From CBDIBC01 sp965276635 (lineage in GTDB: Bacteria > Actinomycetota > Acidimicrobiia > Acidimicrobiales > Palsa-688), in NCBI GenBank assembly GCA_965276635.1, contig CBDIBC010000001.1, positions 7,570 to 71,569 on the forward strand: DNA of 64,000 nucleotides. Direction: 5' to 3'. Positions 1 through 6,861 of this stretch are shown one piece after another; the first letter of the stretch is position 1, and each line of letters begins with the position of its first letter. A program made the position numbers and the translations under genes. The notes under the pieces are model-generated. The model was not told the origin of the DNA and did not search any database. It was given only the letters and a program-made list of their open reading frames with translations.

Positions 1-810
1 ACTCCAGGATCGATTTGCCGTCTCATCATACACCGTGTAGTAGATATATCCAGTAGAAGAGTTGACGAAGACGTAAGCCTCGACAAGGTCCCCGGTTGGT
101 ATGGGAGAATCGTGTTCGATGATTGCCTCACCAATTCCACCCACGCGAGTTGATCCGCTCATGACCAAGTATTCATAGAAGGGGTAATTGCCCATTGTAG
201 AGTTGCTCAGCGTGGAAGTTCCAGCTTGGACAAGTCGTTCTCGACCACTGCTATCAAGATTCTAGCCACCGATACCGGCCCATTCCGAGTCGGAGATCGT
301 CGAAGTCGGGCAGCCGGAACGATATCCTGTCACCGAGTAGAAGCCCTCGGCCAGGTCAAGGCTGACACCGTCGGCTTGGCCCAGGATCCCGCCCCAATTG
401 AGGTCGTTGTACGGGCCAGTCGGATACGATTGGGATGTCGGGCGACCACCCACCTCATGTGGATTCTGGCTGGGTCCGGCTACAGTGCTCGAAAGACATG
501 GAGAAATCTGAGCCTGGGGCGCTCGGGCTAAGGCTAGCCAAGCGGCTTGTCGTTGCTCGACACTCTGATTTGCGTTTCCCGGTTAGGGGTCGAGGCGGCA
601 GGCCGTAGTAACCCAACTCGGTATTCGTGGCTTGATTAGGGTCGAATGATGTCGGCCGATAATGGGCTGGGAGCAGTGTACCATCAGGTAGTTGATAATT
701 GTCTATTCTTCCGCCATAGGAGTCTATGCTGGACGAGACTAAGGGAAGTGGGGCGCATTGTGGAGACCCGCACTCGACTTGGTTTCCGCCGGGTGAGATT
801 GAATCTGTTG
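1..810 (-). pseudogene. Broken G1-type (eqolisin-like) peptidase, runs off window start
   Basis: No single frame covers this gene, but three stretches of one protein can be joined. About 580-700 has a propeptide-like segment (LPDGTLLPAHYRP, then ATNTELGYYGLPPRPLTG). About 265-577 continues in another frame through VEQRQAAWLA, LNWGGILG and SEWAGIGG. After a stop, 1-261 goes on with LVQAGTSTLS and PFYEYLVMSG. The NW-G-, W-GIGG and LVQAGT motifs in this order fit the acid-acting glutamic peptidase (G1) fold. One extra A/T in the ttt run at 575-577 explains the frame change, and an in-frame TAG lies at 262-264. No signal peptide or start is visible: similarity stops near 800, where the relaxase remnant begins. 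GC is clearly lower than in the neighbours. Calling it G1 is my motif recognition, not a database hit; the broken state is seen directly. Confidence 0.55.
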
Positions 811-2109
811 CGCCTGCTTTGCCAACGGCGCCCCCACCGCGTTGACGGCGTCGCACGCCGCCACCGGCCCGACCCGGACGCCGTCGTCCCGGCCGGCGAG
901 ACGGTCGGCCACGGCGGCGATGCGCTCCTCGTCGGCCAGGACACTGGCGGCCGCCCACACCGCTTCGCGGGCGCCGGTCACCGCCAGCAGCCGCACCGCA
1001 TCACGGTGCGCCAACACCGCCTCCACCGCGTCGTCCAGGGCGGGGAGAGGCAGGCCGTGGAGGTGAGGAGCGACGGCCACGATCACCTCGGCGCGGTCGA
1101 AGGTCTTCTCCCCCGCCAACCGCCCACCCGGGCCCAACAACTCGCTCGCCAGCGCCTCCAGGTCGACGACTGGCGGCCGGTAGGTCTCGCCCGCAGCAGT
1201 GACGGCCGCGTCAATGTCGGCGGGTGGGTGGCCCGCCGCGGTCAGCTCTTCTTGCCAGCGGACCACCAGATCGCCGACCGGCTCATGGACTTTGCGGTCC
1301 CGGGTGGCCCGAGCGGCCACCGCCCGGGAGGCGTACGAAGCATCAGAGCCGACCGCGGCGGTGATCTGGGCGGAGCGGGTGGAATGCACCTCACACACTG
1401 CTGTCGGGATGCCGGTGACCGCCCACCCGCCCAGCCGCCCTGACCGGCCCGGGTCGGCTTCGATGCCGTAGCAGAGCTCGACAGCTTTGGCGGCGGCGGC
1501 CATCCGCCCCAGCGCGGTGGCGGCGTGGAGGTGGTCGCGTAGCAGGGCAGTATCCGCGCCTTTCCACCCGCCGCGGGTGTCTCGCATCGAGACGGCGTTG
1601 GCGACCAGCACATGATCGTGCACCTGGGGGTCGCCGGCCCGGGTGGTGGCATGCCGGGAGGTGGCCCAGATCAGGCCGCCGGTCGCCGTGGGTACCTGGG
1701 CGCGGCCGCGCCGTCCGCCCCGCTCACAGACCAAGTGGTCGAGGTAGTTCATGGTGGCGTCGCGCTCCGCGTCGACAATGGCGTGCATGTCCTCGGCCCG
1801 GCCGATCACCCCCAGCTCGGCGATCGACTTGTGCGGGGACACCACCAGCTCCAGACCGGGCCGCCGGCAGGCCGCCAGCCGCACCCCCGAGCGGGGATCA
1901 CGGGCGCCGGCCGGACCGAAGACCGCCCGGTAGTCGTCGAGGTCGACCTCGACGTCCAGGCCCAACAGGTGGCGGCCGGTGCCGCCCCAGGTCATGGGTG
2001 TCTCACCCCGAGACGCGTAGTAGGCGGCCACCGGGTCGTCACCCCGGCCGGCCACCGTGTGCTCGTGATAGTCGACCGAGTCGACCCCCATCATCCGCAT
2101 CCACGCCAT
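739..2109 (-). CDS. Truncated TrwC/MobF-type relaxase
   Basis: This encodes the relaxase half of a MobF protein, which nicks oriT and carries the strand in conjugation. Residues about 10-90 match the usual N-terminus (VDYHEHT, DDPVAAYYAS, then SPHKSIAEL). A histidine cluster (QVHDHVLVANAV, near residue 170) fits the metal-binding His triad, and the N-terminal tyrosine of YHEH/YYAS is a candidate nucleophile. Full family members carry a RecD-like helicase domain and usually exceed 900 residues. This one stops at about 456, just past the relaxase domain; its last 30 residues or so look foreign and overlap the edge of the peptidase remnant. I chose the ATG at 2109 because GGGAGGTGAT lies just upstream and later methionines leave too little N-terminus. 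It is probably inactive for transfer because the helicase is missing. Confidence 0.75.
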   Translation of the reverse strand: MAWMRMMGVDSVDYHEHTVAGRGDDPVAAYYASRGETPMTWGGTGRHLLGLDVEVDLDDYRAVFGPAGARDPRSGVRLAACRRPGLELVVSPHKSIAELGVIGRAEDMHAIVDAERDATMNYLDHLVCERGGRRGRAQVPTATGGLIWATSRHATTRAGDPQVHDHVLVANAVSMRDTRGGWKGADTALLRDHLHAATALGRMAAAAKAVELCYGIEADPGRSGRLGGWAVTGIPTAVCEVHSTRSAQITAAVGSDASYASRAVAARATRDRKVHEPVGDLVVRWQEELTAAGHPPADIDAAVTAAGETYRPPVVDLEALASELLGPGGRLAGEKTFDRAEVIVAVAPHLHGLPLPALDDAVEAVLAHRDAVRLLAVTGAREAVWAAASVLADEERIAAVADRLAGRDDGVRVGPVAACDAVNAVGAPLAKQAQQIQSHPAETKSSAGLHNAPHFP

Positions 2110-2791
2110 CAACCCATCACCTCCCTCGCGGGCGGACTTCCCCAGCGGACTTCCCAACCGAAGGTTGCAACCGTGTTCCGCTTCGACTGATTGTTATACA
2201 GGAAGGATGTTATGACGTAAAGGGCTTGAGTTGTGGGTGGTGTTTAATGGTCAATAGCGGTCATGTACGGTCAAGAGAATATTGGGATCGTACGGATGGG
2301 CTCTCGGATCGCGATCGTAGGACGGCTCAGGGGTTGACGACTGACAGCCTGAACGTGCCGGACGGGGGTCATCGAGTTGAGGCCGTCCCGGGAACCGCCG
2401 CCAGCGGGCTGACGGCAACCTCACCTATCGGCAGGAACCACCGAACAGCGGTACGGCTCATGGCCAGCACCGAAACCCAGCCCCGGTTCGTCACAATGGC
2501 CCCCCCATCTCGCCGGGCGCCCGGAAGTCCGCAACTTCGGCTCGGTCAACGCGCAACGCAGGGGCGCGGCATGTCAGCGTCGGAGACCTCATCGGCCTGA
2601 ACCTCGGGGGACGCCGGGTCTACCGTCCGGGTCGATGCCGATGCCGCCGCCACCGTGGCCCCTGTCGAGACCGTAGACCTGCATCTGCTGGCCCAAATCA
2701 GGGCGCACAACTGACAATTCTGGGCGCTATTTCCGACAGACGAGCTTCAGCCTGCCCGGTACATACAGACCATGATTCGAGGAGGAACCCT
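2110..2791. other. Non-coding region of mobile element, possible oriT/regulatory
   Basis: There is no convincing gene between the relaxase start and the excisionase-like gene. The stretch holds three phased GGTCA repeats (separate entry) and the palindrome GATCGCGATC near 2308. At about 2550-2714 two plus-strand frames together read like a decayed short gene (SVGDLIGLNLGGRRVYRP, then VDLHLLAQIRAHN ending at 2714), joined by one frame change. Its identity is unknown. The position directly upstream of a relaxase makes an origin of transfer possible here, but no nic site is recognised. Confidence 0.35.
2247..2276 (+). repeat. Three 10-bp phased GGTCA direct repeats (iterons)
   Basis: GGTCA occurs at 2249, 2259 and 2269, exactly one helical turn apart, within 10-bp units of the form NNCGGTCANN (the first unit has T for C). 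Spacing of one turn places all three on one face of the helix, as expected for a cooperatively bound protein. The site lies about 140 bp upstream of the relaxase start and about 520 bp from the excisionase-like gene. A relaxosome protein, Xis or a repressor are possible binders. Confidence 0.5.
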
Positions 2792-3031
2792 GTGAACACT
2801 GCCCAAACAGCTGGCACCGCCACTACCACGCTCCTCGACTACGACGGCTTGGCCAGGTGGCTAAACGACAGCGTCCGCCACCTGCGCCGCCTCGTTCAAG
2901 AAGATCGCATCCCGTACCTCAAGGTCGGTCACTTCGTCCGTTTCGACCCCGATCAGATCCGCAACTGGCTCAGGACGAACTGCGGCAGCAGTCAACTTCC
3001 GACCACGGCCAACGAATCACCCCGTTCCTGA
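2792..3031 (+). CDS. Excisionase-like helix-turn-helix protein
   Basis: This 79-residue protein has a single winged helix-turn-helix of the HTH_17/excisionase type: LLDYDGLARWLNDSVRHLRR is the recognition part, followed by IPYLKVGHFVRFDPDQIRNWL, the usual wing and end of the domain. Small proteins of this type direct excision by a tyrosine integrase or repress element genes. It has a strong ribosome site (GAGGAGG at 2779-2785) before the GTG at 2792. It lies within the element that ends at tRNA-Pro and faces the integrase operon convergently, which fits a Xis role. The C-terminal 20 residues are polar and unstructured. Confidence 0.8.
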   Translation: MNTAQTAGTATTTLLDYDGLARWLNDSVRHLRRLVQEDRIPYLKVGHFVRFDPDQIRNWLRTNCGSSQLPTTANESPRS

Positions 3032-3076
3032 CGTCATGGTCGGGTGCCGCGACGGGCCCCGTCGGTCCGGGCGTGG

Positions 3077-3325
3077 TCAGCCGGTCGCAGTACCTGCGGA
3101 CGCAGGGTGGTCGAAGTCCAGCAGCAGCGTGAGTCGGTCGCCATCGCGCCCGACGACCACGGCGTGAAGTCGAGGTTCCTCCCCATCACCCGCCCATACC
3201 TCGTCGCCGACCTTGGGGTCGACGGGGCGCGCCGCCCGGGAAAGACGCACCACGACGTGGCCGTCGGGGCTGACCTCGTTGGGGTCGTAGCGAAGGTCGT
3301 AGTCGATGACTTCGGGCACGTACAT
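3077..3325 (-). CDS. Small protein of unknown function, last gene of integrase operon
   Basis: This 82-residue acidic protein starts 3 bp after the stop of the preceding gene and is therefore probably co-translated with it. It opens with VPEVIDYDLRYDPNEV and contains a PKVGDEVWAGDGEEPRL segment followed by HAVVVGRDGDRLTLLLD. The alternating pattern suggests a small beta-barrel. No signal peptide, membrane segment or catalytic motif is visible. I do not recognise the family. Placement after the integrase and another unknown gene suggests an accessory role in the mobile element. Confidence 0.55.
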   Translation of the reverse strand: MYVPEVIDYDLRYDPNEVSPDGHVVVRLSRAARPVDPKVGDEVWAGDGEEPRLHAVVVGRDGDRLTLLLDFDHPASAGTATG

Positions 3326-3328
3326 ATC

Positions 3329-3721
3329 CTACCGAGCCCCACGGGGCCGGTAGCCCGGGTTGCGCTGCCGGCCGGCGAACAGCCGACGGGCCCGCTCGAA
3401 CTGCGTACTCGTGGGCTCAGACACCACGACCGTCCAGTGCAGCCGATCGAGGGTGTCCAGGAGCGGGAACCCGGCTGCCCTCATGTCGGTGCCAGACGCC
3501 ACGAGGACCCACTGCCGGTCGGCCACGAACCTCCGCCAGCGCGCCAGTTCGACCACGTCTCCGCCTGGGGCCTCGAACACCGAGAATCCCCACAGCCCCC
3601 ACCGGTCGTGGGTGTCCTCGCAGGCGGCGGCCAGGGCGTCATCGTTCAGCGTGTTGCTCCCGAGTCGGACCACCACACCTACCGGTTCACGTTCGCCCCG
3701 CAGCTCCAGCGGTTCAGGCAT
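3329..3721 (-). CDS. Unknown protein downstream of integrase
   Basis: This 130-residue cytoplasmic protein has no recognised domain. The sequence is of normal composition (WGLWGFSVFEAP, then WVLVASGTDMRAAGFPLLD, then LHWTVVVSEPTSTQFERARRLF). It has mixed hydrophobic and charged blocks and ends in a basic tail (RQRNPGYRPRGAR). It begins about 45 bp after the integrase stop and is followed at 3 bp by the 82-residue gene, so the three form an apparent operon. Conservation as a pair could be tested. A toxin-antitoxin or element-control function is possible but unsupported. Confidence 0.6.
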   Translation of the reverse strand: MPEPLELRGEREPVGVVVRLGSNTLNDDALAAACEDTHDRWGLWGFSVFEAPGGDVVELARWRRFVADRQWVLVASGTDMRAAGFPLLDTLDRLHWTVVVSEPTSTQFERARRLFAGRQRNPGYRPRGAR

Positions 3722-3765
3722 CGAGCGCCCCGATGCACCCGCCGAGGCCGGAGGCCGGACCCGGC

Positions 3766-4941
3766 CTACCCGCCGTCGACACCGAAGAGAGCGGCACCGA
3801 TCTTCTCCGCCGCCTCGCGCTGCATGGTCGGCGTCACGTGGCTGTAAAGGTTGGTGAACAGGGTCGGGTCAGTATGTCCAAGTCGCTCGGCCGCCACCTT
3901 TCCAGGCACCCCGTTCGCCAGCATCAAGGTGGCGCAGGTGTGGCGGAGCCCGTGGGCCGTCAGCCGGGGCAGGCCGAGCTCAGCGGTCAGCCGGCCGAGT
4001 GTCCGAGACAGGTACTGGGGGTGGTATGCGCCGCCGCCGGGCTTGGTGAACACGTACTCGCTCATCTCATACGACGGCGCTGCCAGCTGCTCGGCGGCTT
4101 GCAGCTTGCGCTGGGCCCGGAGGACGCGGACCAGGCCGCCGTCGAGATCGATGGTGCGGACGGCGTCGCGGCTCTTGCCCTCCGAGGCCACCACGTCGTA
4201 GCCCAGGTAGGTGGCGAACTCGACCACCCGGGCCACACCGCCGTCGAGGTCGACGTTGGGCCAGCGGAGCCACACCAGCTCCCCGATCCGCAATCCCGAG
4301 CCCATGAGGAACGCCCACAGGGGGTAGGTGCGGTCGCACTCCATCAACGCCAGGAACTCCCGGGCCTGCTCGGGTGTCCAGTGGTGCGGGATCGACCGGC
4401 GAGGCTTGGGCTGTGGCGCCAACGCCAGCGGGCTGACAGCGACGATCCCGGCCCTGGCCGCGAGCTTGAACGCCCCGGCGAGCGGGGCCCGGGCCAGGCG
4501 AATGGTGTTGGGGGCCAGCGGCTTGGCGTTCTTGGTCCCCCCACCCTTGGCCAGCTGGCGCTGCCAGGCGAGGATCGCCTCCGGAGTGATGTCGCGGACC
4601 TTGCGGGGACCCAGGAAACGCCGGACGTAGGTCTCGGCGTACACCCGGTAGTCGTGGCGGGTCTTGGGCGACAGTCGCCGGTCGGCATCGAGCCCGTCGA
4701 GGTACAAGTCGAGCAGGTCGTTCACGCTCAGCCGACCCGGCGACGGTTTGAGGAGACCAGCGTCGGCCCGGGCCACGACCTGGCGCCTGGCCCGGGCCGC
4801 CTCGCTCGCGGTGCGGAAGCCCCGCCGGGTGACCTGGTCACGGCGTCCGGTCAGGGCGTCCCGACCCAGGGTGACCTTGAAGTACCACCCTCCGCTGCCG
4901 TCGGCGTACACGCCCTCGGGTTTCGCCGGCATCCCGACCAC
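3766..4941 (-). CDS. int: Tyrosine recombinase (phage-type integrase)
   Basis: This 391-residue site-specific recombinase catalyses integration and excision at the adjacent tRNA-Pro gene. The N-terminal 60 residues form an arm-binding AP2-like part (GVYADGSGGWYFKVTLG). A SAM-like core-binding domain follows (about 70-170), then the catalytic domain. The active residues are visible: Arg in GLRIGELVWLRW, Lys in SEGKSRDAV, HGLRH with H-x-x-R, His of RLGHTDP and Tyr of NLYSHV. All are present, so the gene looks intact. Its start lies about 95 bp from the 3' end of the tRNA, the classic arrangement for tRNA-targeted elements. Three GGTTCTCA-type motifs directly upstream may be arm sites or an operator. 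The second ATG, three codons in, is an alternative start. Confidence 0.92.
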   Translation of the reverse strand: MVGMPAKPEGVYADGSGGWYFKVTLGRDALTGRRDQVTRRGFRTASEAARARRQVVARADAGLLKPSPGRLSVNDLLDLYLDGLDADRRLSPKTRHDYRVYAETYVRRFLGPRKVRDITPEAILAWQRQLAKGGGTKNAKPLAPNTIRLARAPLAGAFKLAARAGIVAVSPLALAPQPKPRRSIPHHWTPEQAREFLALMECDRTYPLWAFLMGSGLRIGELVWLRWPNVDLDGGVARVVEFATYLGYDVVASEGKSRDAVRTIDLDGGLVRVLRAQRKLQAAEQLAAPSYEMSEYVFTKPGGGAYHPQYLSRTLGRLTAELGLPRLTAHGLRHTCATLMLANGVPGKVAAERLGHTDPTLFTNLYSHVTPTMQREAAEKIGAALFGVDGG

Positions 4942-4945
4942 CTCC

Positions 4946-4978
4946 GTGAGAACCGTTTGGTTCTCAAAAGGTTCTCAC
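4946..4978. repeat. GGTTCTCA motifs in direct and inverted order upstream of int
   Basis: GTGAGAACC at 4946-4954 is the exact complement of GGTTCTCAC at 4970-4978, giving a 9-bp inverted repeat. A further direct copy, GGTTCTCA, lies at 4959-4966, 11 bp from the last one. The cluster begins 5 bp upstream of the integrase start and ends about 57 bp from the tRNA 3' end. This is where integrase arm-type sites or an autoregulatory operator would be expected. Confidence 0.6.
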
Positions 4979-5034
4979 AGGGGTGTGACACAGTCCAGCA
5001 TCCCCCGCCTATGACGCTCTGACCTGGACTTTCG

Positions 5035-5080
5035 TGGTCGGGCTGAGAGGATTCGAACCTCCGACCTCTTGACCCCCAGT
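5035..5080. other. Probable chromosomal attachment site (att) in tRNA-Pro 3' end
   Basis: A complete integrase gene lies directly downstream of the tRNA 3' end, with an excisionase-like gene and a relaxase remnant beyond it. Elements with this layout recombine within the 3' half of the tRNA and leave a direct repeat of it at the far end. No second copy was seen within the window, so the other end lies left of base 1. The core length cannot be defined here. Confidence 0.5.
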
Positions 5081-5112
5081 CAAGCGCGCTAACCAAACTG
5101 CGCCACAGCCCG
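5035..5112 (-). tRNA. tRNA-Pro(GGG), CCA encoded
   Basis: The reverse complement folds into a normal cloverleaf: acceptor CGGGCTG pairing with CAGCCCG, a D-arm (GCGC...GCGC), an anticodon stem CTTGA/TCAAG with loop CTGGGGG (anticodon GGG, reading CCC), and a T-arm with GGTTCGAATCC. The discriminator A and an encoded CCA end are at 5038 and 5035-5037. The 3' half faces the integrase gene, so this tRNA is the probable attachment target of the element at 1-5035. Confidence 0.95.
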
Positions 5113-5133
5113 TGGACGGACCAATCTAGCCGG

Positions 5134-5334
5134 TCAGAGGTGCTTGGGGAGCCACTCGGCCAGCCACCAGATCCGGTACACCATGTAGACGGCCAGGCCG
5201 GCGAACATCACCCGGAAGTGCCAGGGGACCCCCTTGCGGGGCGGGGCGATGACGTCGCCGCAGCTGGGGCACTCTCCGCCCTCCCCCATCTTCGGTGCTT
5301 CCCAGAACTTGCTGCAGGAGTCGCACCACGGCAC
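5134..5334 (-). CDS. Small zinc-ribbon membrane protein
   Basis: This 66-residue protein has an N-terminal zinc ribbon with two CxxC pairs (CDSCSK and CPSCGD, near residues 4 and 21). One transmembrane helix follows (HFRVMFAGLAVYMVYRIWWL, residues about 39-58). The ribbon should face the cytoplasm. Such miniature ribbon-plus-helix proteins are common in actinobacteria, and their function is generally unknown. It is a single gene between the tRNA and the repeat cluster, and is the first chromosomal gene beyond the element. Confidence 0.7.
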   Translation of the reverse strand: MPWCDSCSKFWEAPKMGEGGECPSCGDVIAPPRKGVPWHFRVMFAGLAVYMVYRIWWLAEWLPKHL

Positions 5335-5407
5335 GTCCCCACGCTACCGGCGCCTCCCCGCCTGGGGTGGGCAGCCCACGTGCCGTTCCGGAAACGGCCG
5401 CCGGTCA

Positions 5408-5520
5408 GAGGTCGGGCGCAGTCTTGGTCAGCGACTGGTGAGGTCGGGCGCAGTCTTGGTCTCCCGGCGACCAAAAGCGCACCGAACCTCACGGCGGCGT
5501 GACCACAACTGCGCCGAACC
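5408..5520. repeat. Composite imperfect dyad of 20-22 bp repeats, 32-bp period
   Basis: A 22-bp unit (GAGGTCGGGCGCAGTCTTGG and TC) occurs at 5408-5429 and again at 5440-5461, 32 bp apart. Inverted, degenerate versions lie at 5469-5488 and 5501-5520, also 32 bp apart. The two halves form an imperfect dyad with arms of about 52 nt (roughly 36 of 52 positions complementary) and a 7-nt centre. The element is non-coding and lies between two convergent-to-tail minus-strand genes. It resembles REP/BIME-type elements in layout. Confidence 0.6.
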
Positions 5521-5538
5521 CCGGCCAGGCGCCCGATG

Positions 5539-5673
5539 CCCGACCGCACCGTGCCCGACCGCACCGTGCCCGACCGCACCGTGCCCGACCGCACCGTGCC
5601 CGACCGCACCGTGCCCGACCGCACGATCCTCGACCGCACGATCCTCGACCGCACGATCCTCGACCGCACCGTG
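5539..5673. repeat. 15-bp tandem array, nine units
   Basis: Nine head-to-tail 15-bp units run from 5539 to 5673 without a gap. Five are CCCGACCGCACCGTG. The next three end in ATC instead of GTG, the last two of these beginning CTCGACC. The ninth reverts to the GTG end. A partial unit follows at 5674. Because the unit is a multiple of three, long open frames run through it (DRTVP in one frame), but no gene start or other coding signal supports translation. The array lies just beyond the SpoIIE-type gene's stop codon. Confidence 0.85.
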
Positions 5674-5727
5674 CCCGACCACCCGTGCCGCACCGCAGGC
5701 GCGCCGACACGATTGCGTGGAGCTCGG

Positions 5728-6816
5728 CTAGGTGCGCCGGACGGCGAGGATGGCCACGTCGTCGTTGAGCGGCGCCGACGCGAAGTCCCTGGCCGCCTCC
5801 AGGAGGACCTTGCACAGGGTGGTGGCGTCCTGGCCCGGGTCTCGCCGGACCATGGCGGCGATGCGCTCCTCGCCGAACAGCTGGCCGCCCGAGCGGGCCT
5901 CGGTGAGCCCGTCGGTGTAGAGCAGCACCAGGTCGCTGGGCTCGAGCGGCAGCTCGCGCGAGTAGTAGCTGGCACGCGGGTCCAGGGTCAGCAACGGGCC
6001 GGTGGAGCGCAGGGCACGCATCTCCTGGTCCTGCCACAACCAGGCGGCCGGGTGGCCGGCCGAGGCGTGCCGGAGGGTCGCCGCCTCGGTGTCGAACACC
6101 ACCACGCACACCGATACCAGGTCCTCGGGTCGGCCGGAGACCGACAGCACCGAGTTCAACTCCTCCAGCGCCTGAGCCGGGTCGCGGTACTGGCTCAGGA
6201 AGTTTCGCAGCAGGTACTTGACCTGGAAGGCGGTGATCGACGGCTCCACGCCGTGGCCGGCCACGTCGCCGATGACCACGGCCAGGCGCGACGCCCCGGT
6301 CTGGTAGACGTCGTAGAAGTCGCCGGCCATCATGCCGGTGCCCGGCTCGTAGACCCGGCCCATCTCGAAGCCCTCGACGTGGGGCAGGTCCTCGGGCGCC
6401 AGGCGGGCCGCCCACTGGCGGGGGGCCAGCTCCTCCTGGCTGAGTATCTCCTCCACACGTCGCTCCAGCAGCGCTCGGTTCTCCGACAGGCGGGCCTCGT
6501 CGAAGAAGCGCGGGGCGAAGCGGATCGACACCACCACCGGCACGGTGACGAGCAGCAGCGGCACCTCGAACCAGGAGTTCTTCGACAGGGACGCCACCGC
6601 CAGGCCGACGGTGAGCACCGCGTAGAGGATGGCGGTGTGCAGGTCCTTGTCGAACGCAGCGCGGGCCAGGGCGACGGCGTCGTCGCTCTTGGTGTCCACG
6701 GTCTGGGCCTGGATGCGGTGCACCGCCCGGTTGGTCCTGGACGCGGCGCGCGCCCACAGGATGGCCGCGACCGCGCAGAGCACTGCCGCGGCCAGGAGCC
6801 ACGGCTGGGCAAACAT
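5728..6816 (-). CDS. Membrane-anchored PP2C/SpoIIE-type protein phosphatase
   Basis: This 362-residue Ser/Thr phosphatase has an N-terminal membrane part: hydrophobic segments near residues 5-24, 63-80 and 85-100 (PWLLAAAVLCAVAAILWA, then ILYAVLTVGLAVASL). Residues about 150-362 form the SpoIIE/PP2C domain, with the metal-binding motifs EPGTGMMAGDFYDV, VVIGDVAGHGVEPS, LLYTDGLTEAR and the closing NDDVAILAVRR. Such enzymes usually dephosphorylate anti-sigma antagonists or similar switch proteins. No sensor domain (PAS/GAF) is present, so signals would come through the membrane segments. It is a single gene, followed by the repeat cluster. Confidence 0.88.
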   Translation of the reverse strand: MFAQPWLLAAAVLCAVAAILWARAASRTNRAVHRIQAQTVDTKSDDAVALARAAFDKDLHTAILYAVLTVGLAVASLSKNSWFEVPLLLVTVPVVVSIRFAPRFFDEARLSENRALLERRVEEILSQEELAPRQWAARLAPEDLPHVEGFEMGRVYEPGTGMMAGDFYDVYQTGASRLAVVIGDVAGHGVEPSITAFQVKYLLRNFLSQYRDPAQALEELNSVLSVSGRPEDLVSVCVVVFDTEAATLRHASAGHPAAWLWQDQEMRALRSTGPLLTLDPRASYYSRELPLEPSDLVLLYTDGLTEARSGGQLFGEERIAAMVRRDPGQDATTLCKVLLEAARDFASAPLNDDVAILAVRRT

Positions 6817-6861
6817 ACCCCGGACGCTACTTCACCGCGGTCCTCCGACCCGCCTCGGCGC

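Noticed and set aside
5539..5673. Possible CRISPR array
   Set aside because: Units are 15 bp head-to-tail without spacers, and no cas gene is near.
5536..5700. Pentapeptide-repeat protein from the 15-bp array (DRTVP units)
   Set aside because: The frame lacks a ribosome site, runs into the antisense of the phosphatase gene and does not match the A(D/N)LxX pentapeptide pattern.
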